Assembly: GCA_002435755.1 (NCBI GenBank)
Contig: DIYH01000029.1
Span: 1 to 25,830 of the forward strand
Reading direction: 5' to 3'
Origin: Flammeovirgaceae bacterium UBA6059
GTDB lineage: Bacteria > Bacteroidota > Bacteroidia > Cytophagales > Cyclobacteriaceae
DNA length: 25,830 bases
Shown one piece after another: positions 6,761 through 15,934 of this stretch; position 1 is the stretch's first letter, and each line of letters opens with the position of its first letter. Under the pieces are notes generated by a model. It made no database searches, was not told the origin of the DNA, and saw only the letters and a list, made by a program, of their open reading frames with translations. The translations under genes were made by a program, and so were the position numbers.

Positions 6761-9700
6761 TTGGAACAGGATCAAAATTCGTCGCAAGTTACCAAAAATC
6801 ACTCCGGTGGCATAGTGTTTTGGTCTGGGGTGACAATAGTGAGTCTTCTCCTCTTATTGCTCTTTCTGGCACAGTTACCAACTTTTCAAACCTACCTAAC
6901 ACAAAAGGCCTTTGACTGGCTATCAGAGAGGACTGACAATCGTATCCGTCTTGAGAAGATCTCCATTAGTTGGTTTGATGAGCTTAAGGTTGACGGACTT
7001 GAAATCTACGACCGTTATGACAGCCTCATGATCTCCATACCTGAAATGTTCGTAGATGTTAACGTAGCAGAGCTGCCTTTTCAGAAGCAAGGACTGACAC
7101 TTGATGCCGTGCGAATTTCATATCCTAAGGTGCACCTCATTAAACACAACGATAGTAGCTACATCAATATTACACAGTTCATTCAAGGTATTAAGGCGCT
7201 ATCTGCCAAAAAGGACAAGCCTAAAGGAGCACTCAATCTGAAAGTTGGCCGCATCAAGTTAGATCATGGTCTATTTTCCTTAAATGATCGCCGAAAAGAC
7301 TCGATCTTGAATCGGTTTGACTATACTCATTTCCAGTTTGACAGTCTCAATGGGGACTTCTCGGATTTCGAGATCAAAAGCGATTCGGTATTGTTGGATA
7401 TCGATAAACTGGTTGCTTCGGATCCTTCAGGCTACTTAGATGTAAATCATCTTGAAACGCACCTCAATTTCAACTCTCGGTCATTGGCCCTGACATATCT
7501 TGATCTCAAGACCAAAAACAGCACAATAACAGACACACTCATATTACGCTATTCAAGCCCATCTAATCTGAGCTATTTCATCGATAGTGTAGATTTTGAA
7601 GTCCACTTAAAAGATGCCCTGATCAGCAGCAAAGACATTAGTGCATTTGCCACAGCATTCAAGAAAGTGGATGATGTATATAAGGTCTCTGGGTACCTAA
7701 ACGGAAAAGTAGGTAGGCTAAGTGGGCAACAACTATCTGTCGAAGTTGGAAGAGTAAGTCGCCTGGCAGGATCGCTGTACATGACCGGGCTCCCAAAGGT
7801 TGACGAAACATTTATAGACCTCAACATTGATAGGGGGCGCCTTCGACCTCAGGACCTTAGGCAGTATTTAGGGAGCCTTTACCCCAATCTAGTCAATATC
7901 GGTACTTTGGGTGTGCAAGGTGAGTTTCTTGGTTTTGTCAACGATTTTGTGGCGAACGCTGAGTTTTATAATGGTACAAGTAGGATTACCTCAGATATTA
8001 ATATCAAAGTACCCGATAACGTTAGGTTCACCAAATATAGAGGTAGTTTGGGGTTAGACAATTTTGACCTGAGAAGCATCCTTAACAACCAAAATGGAGT
8101 AAAAGAAATCAGCCTGAATGGACAAATCGAAGGAGTAGGAATCACTCTTCCTACCGCAAGTTTTTCACTGGACTCTGAAATCTCATCCGTTAGTGTTAAC
8201 GATTACGTCTATTCAGACATTAAGACGAATGGCCAATTTGCAGATCAATTCTTCAACGGAAATTTTGAGGTCAATGACCCTAACCTTATTGCCTCTGGAG
8301 TTGGTCTGATTGATTTCCGCGACAATAGACAGACCATCAATGGTCAAATCGTTATTGATACCATCAGGCTACTTCCAATCAACATAGCCCAACAAAACAT
8401 CTCTGCTAAGGGGACCTTCGATATTGATGTAGCAAGTTTCAAGATTGACAGCCTCCAGGGTAACATTAAAGTCTACGAATTGGAGCTTTCTAAAGATGAG
8501 AATGTAGCACTTATAGATACGATGATCATAAGCTCCAAAAAGTTGTCTGATGGTCGACTCCTGACTATCACATCTGATGCCGCAGACCTATCTGTTGATG
8601 GAGATTATCTGTTTTCAAATGTCTATAGCGACTTCAGTCGCCTTTATCAGGAGTATCTCTTGAACATCAACAACAATAGTGAGGACATAACTCAGTACTA
8701 TTCGACAATGTCGGTGGCTTCTCCAAAAGAGTATGATCTAACTATCGATGTAATGCTAAAAGACATCAATCCTTTAATCAACCTTTTTACCCCTGATCTG
8801 GAAATTTCCAGAGATGTACGTCTTGAAGGTAGTTTCCAGCATGGCCACACCTCTATTCTTTCTTTTTACAGTCGTTTTGACTCTCTCTCATTTAACAACA
8901 AGTACTTCATTGACAATGAGGTGGAACTAACAGCGTCTAAAGTCTCAGATAGCACAAGTGTACTGGGTATGCTGTACGTCGCTTCAAAATTGCAAGACTG
9001 GGGTCGGATTACAGAGACACAAAACACTTTTATAGAAGCCATCTGGGATGGTCAGAAAATCGACTTCAGGTCAAATATTGACCAGGAAGCACTTGATAAC
9101 TATGCCTTGATAGAGGGAAATGTCTATTTTCTCAAAGATACTACCAGCATGATCATAAATCCGTCTTCGATGCAGGCTTTTGGTAACCAGTGGCGGTTTA
9201 ACCAACATAATGAAGTACGTTTCTATGATGGTGACGTGCAGTTCGATAGTCTGATACTGTATTCTGATAGGGAAAAGCTTTTTGCCAATGGCGTGTTAAC
9301 AGACAGCACCGATAAAAAACTGGAGTTACACCTTGAGCATTTTGATTTAAGAAATATACAATCACTATTACCTATCGATCTATCAGGTATTGTCAACGGA
9401 AGTATCTATCTGGCGGACGTATTTGATCAACCCTCTGTTGAGAGTAACGTGCGCATCGATCAATGCTACATCGAAGAATTCCTTGTCGGGGACATACAGT
9501 CATTGTCTCAGTGGGAAGACAAATTCGATCGCTTCAACCTTGGTTTCTTTGTGACTCGTGACGACCAAAATATCATTCAAATTGATGGATATTTCCGCCC
9601 CAATGAATCGCAAAATCAACTTGACTTAACGGCAGAGATCCGTGGAGCAAACCTCAATATTGCCCAACCATTCATAACAACAAGGTTTAGCAACTTCAGC

Positions 9701-11311
9701 GGCTTTGTAGATGGCTACTTTGGTATTTCGGGATCGCTTGATTATCCAATATTGCAAGGGCAGGGAAAACTAACTGAGGGTACAGCTAAGGTCAACTACC
9801 TCAACACAAATTATAGTTTTGAGGGGGCAGTGATTTTTGATGCTAACGAGATCGGTGTACGGCAGCTCAATTTGTTGGATCAAGACGGTAATCAAGCCCA
9901 GGTGAACGGCGGTATATTTCACGATGGTTTCCGTGATTTTGTACTGGATCTATCGGCTGATCTTGATGCGTTTCAAGTGTTGAACACGACCGTCACAGAC
10001 AATGAACTATACTACGGAACCGCCTACGGCACTGGACGACTCAATATGCTTGGCGCATTATCGAATCTGACTATAGCTGCCAACGCTACTACTAATCGAG
10101 GCACGAGGATCTTCATTCCACTCAACTCTACCGCCTCCATTGAACAGGAAGAATACATAAGCTTTGTGGACTTTACACATGATAGCATAGCTAGTCAAAT
10201 CCAGTCTACAATCGAAAAAGAAGTAGACCTATCAGGGATCAAATTGGATTTTGATCTGGAGATCACTAATGAAGCTTACTGCGAACTCATATTCGATATT
10301 AAGTCCGGGGACATCATTCGAGGAAGAGGTAATGGCAACCTGAAACTGCAGATCGATACAAAAGGCGACTTCAACATGTTTGGTGACTTTGAAATCGAGA
10401 CAGGCGCTTACAACTTCACTCTCTACAATATCATAAATAAAGAATTTGAAATTGAGAATGGTAGTAGGATCTCGTGGTATGGAGATCCGTATGGTGCCAT
10501 TCTTAATATTGATGCGAAGTATAATCAATTGGCCTCCCTAGCGCCATTGGTAAATATCATGGATGAAGAAAGTCTCAATTCACCTGAGTTACGAAGAAAC
10601 TATCCCGCCGCTGTGAACCTGACACTAAAGGACGAAATGCTATCTCCCGAAATTGAATTTGGCATTGAAATATCGGACTACCCCGACAACATTGTTCTTC
10701 AGAGTAGTCAGGCGGTTATTTCCTTAAATGCAGTAGTCAATGCCTTTCAGAGTAGAATCAGCGCTGACGAACAGGAGCTCAAACGTCAGGTTTTCAGCCT
10801 GATCATCTTAAAGAGGTTCTCACCCGAGAATAGCTTTAGTGTAGGAGGTGGACAAACTATTGGGTCCAGTGTAAGTGAGTTCGTATCTAACCAACTCAGC
10901 TATTGGATCACGCAGGTAGATGAGAATTTGGAGATAGATGTGGACCTTAACTCACTGGATAGCGACGCATTGAACACTTTTCAGCTTCGACTGGCTTATA
11001 CATTTTTTGACGGCCGATTGCGCGTGAGCCGGGATGGTGGATTTACAAACACTGATGGCAATACTTCTGATGTGTCCGCTATCATCGGGGACTGGACATT
11101 AGAGTATCTACTGACACAAGACGGTAAATTCAGAGCTAAAATGTATAACAGGACCGACCAAAACGCATTCACTCAGATCAATCAAAACAATACTGAGACA
11201 GGGTTCAGTATTCAATACATCCGCAGTTTTGATCAACTTAAAGAGATCGTCAAAGAGGTCAAAGCCAATCAGGTGCCTGCACAAAGTACAGATGATATCT
11301 CAATGAACTAA
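6761..11311 (+). CDS. TamB/DUF490-family envelope biogenesis protein
   Basis: A giant 1516-residue protein with an N-terminal membrane anchor (about 18-41, 'IVFWSGVTIVSLLLLLLF') followed by a long, repetitive, beta-rich region. The C-terminal DUF490/TamB region (about 1120-1480) has family-like stretches such as 'GDFEIETGAYNF', 'AVISLNAVVNAFQS', 'SSVSEFVSNQLSYWI' and 'LRLAYTFFDGRLRVSRDGG'. TamB-like proteins span the periplasm as a hydrophobic groove and serve lipid transport or assembly of outer-membrane proteins. A TamA/BamA-like partner is not in the window. The first available start after the upstream in-frame stop (6728) is the TTG at 6761; a GTG at 6815 is possible but would cut into the anchor. 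The start faces tsaD at 3 bp. Confidence 0.9.
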   Translation: MEQDQNSSQVTKNHSGGIVFWSGVTIVSLLLLLLFLAQLPTFQTYLTQKAFDWLSERTDNRIRLEKISISWFDELKVDGLEIYDRYDSLMISIPEMFVDVNVAELPFQKQGLTLDAVRISYPKVHLIKHNDSSYINITQFIQGIKALSAKKDKPKGALNLKVGRIKLDHGLFSLNDRRKDSILNRFDYTHFQFDSLNGDFSDFEIKSDSVLLDIDKLVASDPSGYLDVNHLETHLNFNSRSLALTYLDLKTKNSTITDTLILRYSSPSNLSYFIDSVDFEVHLKDALISSKDISAFATAFKKVDDVYKVSGYLNGKVGRLSGQQLSVEVGRVSRLAGSLYMTGLPKVDETFIDLNIDRGRLRPQDLRQYLGSLYPNLVNIGTLGVQGEFLGFVNDFVANAEFYNGTSRITSDINIKVPDNVRFTKYRGSLGLDNFDLRSILNNQNGVKEISLNGQIEGVGITLPTASFSLDSEISSVSVNDYVYSDIKTNGQFADQFFNGNFEVNDPNLIASGVGLIDFRDNRQTINGQIVIDTIRLLPINIAQQNISAKGTFDIDVASFKIDSLQGNIKVYELELSKDENVALIDTMIISSKKLSDGRLLTITSDAADLSVDGDYLFSNVYSDFSRLYQEYLLNINNNSEDITQYYSTMSVASPKEYDLTIDVMLKDINPLINLFTPDLEISRDVRLEGSFQHGHTSILSFYSRFDSLSFNNKYFIDNEVELTASKVSDSTSVLGMLYVASKLQDWGRITETQNTFIEAIWDGQKIDFRSNIDQEALDNYALIEGNVYFLKDTTSMIINPSSMQAFGNQWRFNQHNEVRFYDGDVQFDSLILYSDREKLFANGVLTDSTDKKLELHLEHFDLRNIQSLLPIDLSGIVNGSIYLADVFDQPSVESNVRIDQCYIEEFLVGDIQSLSQWEDKFDRFNLGFFVTRDDQNIIQIDGYFRPNESQNQLDLTAEIRGANLNIAQPFITTRFSNFSGFVDGYFGISGSLDYPILQGQGKLTEGTAKVNYLNTNYSFEGAVIFDANEIGVRQLNLLDQDGNQAQVNGGIFHDGFRDFVLDLSADLDAFQVLNTTVTDNELYYGTAYGTGRLNMLGALSNLTIAANATTNRGTRIFIPLNSTASIEQEEYISFVDFTHDSIASQIQSTIEKEVDLSGIKLDFDLEITNEAYCELIFDIKSGDIIRGRGNGNLKLQIDTKGDFNMFGDFEIETGAYNFTLYNIINKEFEIENGSRISWYGDPYGAILNIDAKYNQLASLAPLVNIMDEESLNSPELRRNYPAAVNLTLKDEMLSPEIEFGIEISDYPDNIVLQSSQAVISLNAVVNAFQSRISADEQELKRQVFSLIILKRFSPENSFSVGGGQTIGSSVSEFVSNQLSYWITQVDENLEIDVDLNSLDSDALNTFQLRLAYTFFDGRLRVSRDGGFTNTDGNTSDVSAIIGDWTLEYLLTQDGKFRAKMYNRTDQNAFTQINQNNTETGFSIQYIRSFDQLKEIVKEVKANQVPAQSTDDISMN

Positions 11312-11354
11312 AAACCTTCTCAAAGACGAACAGTTTCTTACAAAAATTAATACT

Positions 11355-12656
11355 GTGCAAAACATAAGTATATACTGGTTTCGTAGGGACTTTCGCCTTT
11401 TTGATAACGTAGGGCTTTATTATGCACTTAAAAGTGGGAATCCGGTCCTGCCTGTTTTCATCTTTGACAGAAACATACTTGACGATCTCGAAGATCGTGA
11501 TGACGCACGTGTAACCTTCATACATGATTGTATCTCTCAGTTGGATTCACAACTCCAACAGGTAGGTACAAGATTGCAGGTTTACCATGGCGAACCCAGT
11601 CAGGTTTTCAAAACACTACTCTCCAACTACACGATCAGAGAGGTTTATGCAAATAGGGACTATGAACCTTATGCCGGAGAACGAGATAGACAGATAGACG
11701 AACTGCTTCAGCAGAACAATGCTCGGCTACTTACCTTCAAGGACCATGTCATGTTTGAGGAAAAAGAGATTCTCAATGGTTCAGGTGAAGTTTACAAAGT
11801 GTTTACACCTTTCAAAAATAAGTGGTTAGCAAAACTCAATGAACAGCAAATCTGCAATTATCCATCAGAAGAACTCCTAAGCAACTTTTTAAAAGCAGAT
11901 CAATCATTGCTACCATCTCTTCCAGAAATGGATTTCACACGATCTGACATGACCATTCCTCCAAGCCAATACCCTAATGAAATCATTAAGGTTTATGACG
12001 AACATCGTAACTTCCCTGCGATAGAAGGTACTTCCAGGTTAGGCATCCATTTCAGATTTGGGACGATCAGTATAAGGCAGGCTGTTACTAAGGCTAGATT
12101 GCTCAATGACACCTGGCTCAATGAACTCATTTGGAGAGAGTTTTATCAGATGATCCTGTCTAATTTCCCTGATGTGGTCGATCACGCATTTAAACCCCAA
12201 TACGATAGTGTACCTTGGAGAAATGACAGGGACCAGTTTCAGCAGTGGTGCGATGGAATCACCGGCTACCCTATCGTAGATGCTGGCATGCGCGAACTCA
12301 ATGCTACTGGTTATATGCACAACCGGGTAAGAATGATTACAGCCAGTTTCTTAACAAAGCATTTACTCATTGATTGGAGATGGGGTGAAGCCTATTTCGC
12401 AAGGAAGTTGCTGGACTTTGAGTTGGCCAGCAACAACGGTGGTTGGCAGTGGGCAGCCGGTACAGGCACTGATGCACAACCTTACTTTAGGGTGTTTAAC
12501 CCTACTTCTCAAACGGAAAAGTTCGATAAAGGTATGCGCTACATAAAGAAATGGGTCCCTGAAATTGGGACCAAGGACTACCCAGAACCAATAGTAGATC
12601 ACAAATTTGCCAGACAAAGGGCTATTAACACTTATAAGGAGGCACTGAGTCAATGA
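11355..12656 (+). CDS. phr: Deoxyribodipyrimidine photolyase (class I type)
   Basis: Light-driven repair of cyclobutane pyrimidine dimers with FAD. The 433 residues open with 'ISIYWFRRDFRLFDNVGLYYAL' (photolyase alpha/beta domain) and contain 'TSRLGIHFRFGTIS', 'WLNELIWREFYQMIL', 'GYPIVDAGMRELNATGYMHN' and 'NNGGWQWAAGTGTDAQPYF', the FAD-binding core including tryptophans of the electron-transfer chain. Class I CPD photolyase is the best fit; a (6-4) photolyase or cryptochrome is less likely given the spacing and motif wording. The start is a GTG at 11355, the first start that gives the canonical N-terminus. It lies 43 bases after the tamB-like gene and overlaps the following DUF2027/Smr gene by 4 bases (ATGA), so the two are co-translated. 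The antenna cofactor cannot be told from sequence. Confidence 0.93.
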   Translation: MQNISIYWFRRDFRLFDNVGLYYALKSGNPVLPVFIFDRNILDDLEDRDDARVTFIHDCISQLDSQLQQVGTRLQVYHGEPSQVFKTLLSNYTIREVYANRDYEPYAGERDRQIDELLQQNNARLLTFKDHVMFEEKEILNGSGEVYKVFTPFKNKWLAKLNEQQICNYPSEELLSNFLKADQSLLPSLPEMDFTRSDMTIPPSQYPNEIIKVYDEHRNFPAIEGTSRLGIHFRFGTISIRQAVTKARLLNDTWLNELIWREFYQMILSNFPDVVDHAFKPQYDSVPWRNDRDQFQQWCDGITGYPIVDAGMRELNATGYMHNRVRMITASFLTKHLLIDWRWGEAYFARKLLDFELASNNGGWQWAAGTGTDAQPYFRVFNPTSQTEKFDKGMRYIKKWVPEIGTKDYPEPIVDHKFARQRAINTYKEALSQ

Positions 12657-13600
12657 AAAGAATAGCTGTAGGGGATAAGGTGAGGGTGATCAGTGGCAAT
12701 GAAGAAGGCTATGTGGTAAGTATCAACAAGAATATTGTCGAAATAGAGATAGAGGACGGCTTTACAATACCAGTCATCGACAAGGACATAGTGGTGGTCT
12801 CTGGCGCTGAGCAGGATCATTTTGGCTCGTCTGATTCCACGATCTCCAGTGAACCGACCCCAGTGACTCTGAGCACCACTACTGGACATATTTATGCCGG
12901 GTTTACCAAACATACTTCAAGTTCAGGATATAGGTTACTGATCGTGAATCATACGTCATCACGCATATTCTTTTGCGCCTACTGGAAATCGCAAGAAAAA
13001 TGGGTACTTCTAGATGCTAAAACAGTTGCTTCTCTATCCTACCACGCTATCGCAAAAACGCTGTTTGATCAGGATGAGCTGAGTTTGCAACTGATCCAGC
13101 TAACTGAAAGTCAAACAGGCCTACCAAGTCCACAGGTTTCAAGAATAAGAGTGAAACCCAACTGGTTTACGAAGGACTTGCCAACCATCCCATTGGTAAG
13201 GGAAGAGGGTCACTACTTCAATCTACTAGAATCCATACAATCGGAGATAGATACCCAAAAGCTCAAGGAAGCCATGCTTGACAAACAGAGTGCTGATACA
13301 ACGATATCTAAGGTTGAAGCGCCTAATGTCCTGGACCTACACATCGAAGAACTACTCGAAGACCCATCTACAATTAGAAAGAATGATATCTTGTCTTATC
13401 AGCTTAAGGTTTTCGATGCTCAATTTGACAATGCGATCAGAGCAGGAAGACATGATATTACGGTAGTGCATGGTGTAGGTAACGGCACCCTCCGATACAA
13501 CATCCAAAAGCGGCTTAGCGGACACCCTCACGTTGCTTATTTCAAGGACGCCCAGAAAGAAAAATTCGGGTACGGAGCGATCTATATCAAAATAAAATGA
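12653..13600 (+). CDS. DUF2027 protein with C-terminal Smr domain
   Basis: This 315-residue protein has a KOW/SH3-like N-terminus (about 4-48, 'VGDKVRVISGNEEGYVVSI'), a middle DUF2027 region (about 75-200) and a C-terminal Smr domain (about 225-315). The Smr part shows 'LDLHIEELL' and 'HDITVVHGVGNGTLRYNI', matching the DLH and HGxGxGxLR signatures. Smr domains can nick or bind DNA or RNA; in the MutS2 family they act on branched DNA or on collided ribosomes. The function of the DUF2027-Smr combination, common in Bacteroidota, is not known to me. The start overlaps the photolyase stop (ATGA), so it is translationally coupled to a repair gene, though that alone does not make it a repair protein. 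Confidence 0.9.
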   Translation: MKRIAVGDKVRVISGNEEGYVVSINKNIVEIEIEDGFTIPVIDKDIVVVSGAEQDHFGSSDSTISSEPTPVTLSTTTGHIYAGFTKHTSSSGYRLLIVNHTSSRIFFCAYWKSQEKWVLLDAKTVASLSYHAIAKTLFDQDELSLQLIQLTESQTGLPSPQVSRIRVKPNWFTKDLPTIPLVREEGHYFNLLESIQSEIDTQKLKEAMLDKQSADTTISKVEAPNVLDLHIEELLEDPSTIRKNDILSYQLKVFDAQFDNAIRAGRHDITVVHGVGNGTLRYNIQKRLSGHPHVAYFKDAQKEKFGYGAIYIKIK

Positions 13601-13676
13601 AATACCTACATCCGTCACAGATTGTATCTGCAGATCGTAAAAAATCCTTACCTTAATGGTCTTAAAAAATGCAATT

Positions 13677-14078
13677 ATGGACCTTAATAGCTTTATGCAA
13701 AAATTCGCCGAGGAGATCGGTGGTGACTATTCGCAATATGACGATACCAGATCTGTGATCATCGTCAAATTACCAGATGAGAGGTTTCAAACAGTACTCG
13801 GACGCGTATTACAGCACGATAAGTACAAAAGAGAAGTGATCGAGTTTACTTCTAAGGTATGTAGTGCCGATGAGTCAATAGATTTTGTTTCATTATTGCA
13901 GCACAGTGAAGAGTTTATCCACTCTAAGTTTGTAGTTGGTCCTGACAATTATCTCAAAGTGGCTTCATCGGCTTACACTGACAATGTTTCTGAGGAAGTA
14001 TTAAAAGAAATGATTGTAGAAGCAGCAAATGTTGCTGACGAGTGGGAAAATAAGATAACAGGATTAGACGTCAACTAA
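13677..14078 (+). CDS. Small soluble protein of unknown function
   Basis: I do not recognise this gene with certainty. From the ATG at 13677 it codes for 133 residues (MDLNSFMQKFAEEIGG...); an ATG at 13656 would add seven. It is acidic, has no signal peptide or membrane segment, and alternates predicted strands and helices ('SVIIVKLPDERFQTVLGRVL', then a C-terminal helix 'EEVLKEMIVEAANVADEWE'). That outline resembles small alpha/beta chaperone-like folds such as the YbjN or secretion-chaperone type, but this is only an impression. It stands 76 bases after the Smr gene and ends about 27 bases before rnpB, so the rnpB promoter must lie in or near its 3' end. Confidence 0.75.
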   Translation: MDLNSFMQKFAEEIGGDYSQYDDTRSVIIVKLPDERFQTVLGRVLQHDKYKREVIEFTSKVCSADESIDFVSLLQHSEEFIHSKFVVGPDNYLKVASSAYTDNVSEEVLKEMIVEAANVADEWENKITGLDVN

Positions 14079-14104
14079 TTCTCAAACAAGACGTTTTTAA
14101 CAGC

Positions 14105-14476
14105 ATTGCAAGCCGGCCTATCGTTCCGCCAATTGCGGGAAGGAAAGTCCGGGCAACACAGAGCGCCGCACTTCCTAGCAGGAAGGTTCGAATGAAAATT
14201 GGAAACAGCTAGTGCCACAGAAAACAGACCGTCACATCTAGGTGTGATAAGGGTGAAAAGGGGGTGTAAGAGACCACCGCTCGTGCAGTGATGTACGAGG
14301 CATGGCAAACCTTGCGGGTTGAAAGATTAAATAAATCCCGGCTCTTCGGAGGAGAGTTGCTCACTCTCAAACCAGCGGGAAGGGTAGATCGATTACTCTT
14401 AGGAGTGATCCTAAGGTCAGATAAATGATAGGCGTCCTTATGTTAGGATACAGAACCCGGCTTACAGGCTTGCACA
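14105..14476 (+). ncRNA. rnpB: RNase P RNA (bacterial class A)
   Basis: RNA subunit of RNase P, which cleaves the 5' leader from tRNA precursors. The ends pair as helix P1: TGCAAGCC (14107-14114) with GGCTTGCA (14467-14474). The universally conserved core is present: GGAAAGTCCGGGC (14142-14154, P4 5' side and CR-I), 'GTGCCACAGAAA', 'AAGGGTGAAA', 'GTAAGAGACCACCG', 'GATAAATGATAGGCG', and ACAGAACCCGGCTTAC (14450-14465, CR-V and P4 3' side). Length about 370 nt is usual. End positions are accurate to a few bases. No clear terminator lies downstream, and the next gene starts only 20-22 bases after the RNA's 3' end, so the transcript may continue into it and be processed. Confidence 0.97.
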
Positions 14477-14495
14477 ACTTTACAACTCACCATAT

Positions 14496-15653
14496 ATGAC
14501 AAAAGTACTAATCATCGATGATGAAAAAGTTATCAGGCATACGCTCAGGGAAATCCTGGAATACGAAAAGTTTCAGGTAGAAGAAGCTGAAGATGGAGCC
14601 AGAGGTCTGGAAATGCTTCAGAATTCCAGTTTTGACCTGGTGCTATGCGATATCAAGATGCCCAAAATAGACGGCATTGAGGTGTTAGAGAAAGCCAAAG
14701 ATGAGGGCGTTGAAACCCCTTTTATAATGATCTCTGCACACGGCACCATCGAAACAGCTGTGGATGCTACAAAAAAGGGAGCGTTTGATTTTATACAAAA
14801 ACCACCAGACCTCAACCGGCTGCTCCTCACTATCCGCAATGCACTCGACAAGTCTCAGCTCATCACTCAGACCAAATCTCTCAAACGTAAGGTGTCGAAG
14901 AAATACGATATGATCGGCGAGTCCTCCATGATGGTCGAGATCAAAGAGATGATCGAGAAAGTGGCCCCAACTGAAGCACGAGTATTGATAACAGGACCTA
15001 ATGGCTCTGGTAAGGAGTTGGTGGCACGCTGGGTCCATGAGCAAAGTCAACACAAAGACCTGCCAATGATAGAAGTGAATTGTGCCGCTATCCCGTCAGA
15101 ATTAATTGAAAGTGAATTGTTTGGTCATGAAAAAGGGTCTTTTACTTCGGCAGTCAAACAACGCATAGGCAAGTTCGAACAGGCACATGGGAGTACTCTT
15201 TTTTTGGATGAGATTGGGGATATGAGTCTCTCCGCTCAAGCCAAAGTACTAAGGGCACTGCAAGAGAATAAAATCACTCGTGTAGGAGGAGATAAAGAGA
15301 TCAAAGTAGATGTTAGGGTGCTGGCAGCAACGAACAAAGACCTCAAAGAAGAAATAGCCGCGGGCCGTTTTAGAGAAGATCTATATCACAGACTCAGCGT
15401 CATCATCATTCAGGTTCCCGGACTTAAGGACCGTAAAGATGATATACCTCTACTGGTGGATAAGTTCTTAGCAGATATAGCCGAAGAGTATGGTTCTAGT
15501 CCAAAAACTGTATCATCAGATGCTATAGAAGCATTGCAAATACCAGAATGGACGGGAAACATTCGTCAATTAAGAAATACTATAGAAAGGCTAGTGATTA
15601 TGAGCTCCAATGAAATTACAGCTCAAGACGTAAAAAAATATGCCGACAACTAA
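14496..15653 (+). CDS. Sigma-54 response regulator without DNA-binding domain
   Basis: A 385-residue NtrC-like protein. The receiver (about 1-120) has D8/D9, phosphoacceptor D52 (VLCDIKMP) and the lysine in 'FIQKP'. The AAA+ domain (about 138-365) has Walker A GPNGSGKE (167-174), a variant sigma-54 loop GSFTSA (214-219; consensus GAFTGA) and Walker B LFLDEI (235-240). It stops shortly after the 'WTGNIRQLRNTIERL' helix at 'AQDVKKYADN', so the usual Fis helix-turn-helix is missing. The stop is not an obvious frameshift. I believe this short form is widespread in Bacteroidota, but could not check. It may act from solution without enhancer binding, or with another DNA-binding partner. No kinase gene is adjacent; it begins 20-22 bases after rnpB. 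Its last codons double as a terminator for the opposite strand. Confidence 0.93.
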   Translation: MTKVLIIDDEKVIRHTLREILEYEKFQVEEAEDGARGLEMLQNSSFDLVLCDIKMPKIDGIEVLEKAKDEGVETPFIMISAHGTIETAVDATKKGAFDFIQKPPDLNRLLLTIRNALDKSQLITQTKSLKRKVSKKYDMIGESSMMVEIKEMIEKVAPTEARVLITGPNGSGKELVARWVHEQSQHKDLPMIEVNCAAIPSELIESELFGHEKGSFTSAVKQRIGKFEQAHGSTLFLDEIGDMSLSAQAKVLRALQENKITRVGGDKEIKVDVRVLAATNKDLKEEIAAGRFREDLYHRLSVIIIQVPGLKDRKDDIPLLVDKFLADIAEEYGSSPKTVSSDAIEALQIPEWTGNIRQLRNTIERLVIMSSNEITAQDVKKYADN

Positions 15654-15663
15654 TTGTTCGGCA
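15632..15663 (-). terminator. Rho-independent terminator inside a convergent gene's 3' end
   Basis: Hairpin TGCCGA-CAA (15641-15649), loop CTAA, TTG-T-TCGGCA (15654-15663, one bulged T): nine base pairs. Reading the minus strand it is followed by TATTTTTTT (15640-15632). It therefore fits termination of the minus-strand lipoprotein gene that ends at 15689. The same bases encode the last residues and stop of the plus-strand regulator. There is no T-run in the plus direction. Confidence 0.7.
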
Positions 15664-15688
15664 GTAGTAGCAAAAATACTAGTAAGGA

Positions 15689-15817
15689 TTAAACCCTGAC
15701 CTTTTCAGTCTTCTCGATTTGCGTATCGTCTTTGGCATAGGTAGGACATGTCTTTTGAGTACATGCAGAAGCTAGTCCGACCAAAAACAAAGCAACAATT
15801 ACAAGTCTAATTTTCAT
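15689..15817 (-). CDS. Very small lipoprotein, 42 residues
   Basis: A short reading frame: MKIRLVIVALFLVGLASAC is a textbook lipoprotein signal with lipobox LASAC (C19), followed by a mature part of only 24 residues containing TQKTCPTYAKDD and a charged tail. In-frame ATG codons at 15826 and 15835 would lengthen the N-terminus (MNKMSAMKIR...). A possible -7 element TATATTTA (15854-15847, one mismatch to TAnnTTTG) favours one of the two inner starts. A rho-independent hairpin with a T-run lies 26 bases past the stop on the same strand, supporting an independent transcript. The 'CPTYAK' wording seems familiar from tiny Bacteroidota lipoproteins, but I can name no function. The LuxE-like gene lies upstream on the same strand. 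Confidence 0.8.
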   Translation of the reverse strand: MKIRLVIVALFLVGLASACTQKTCPTYAKDDTQIEKTEKVRV

Positions 15818-15934
15818 GGCGCTCATTTTATTCATACTAATATATGTAAATATACACCCGCTACCAACACGTTCATCGAAACCCAGGTGCCGTTCATCCC
15901 ATAACGGGAGTGAAGCTAATTAATTATTGAAATA

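Noticed and set aside
14075..14308. Minus-strand open frame of 77 codons
   Set aside because: It lies across the conserved core of RNase P RNA and has no protein-like features.
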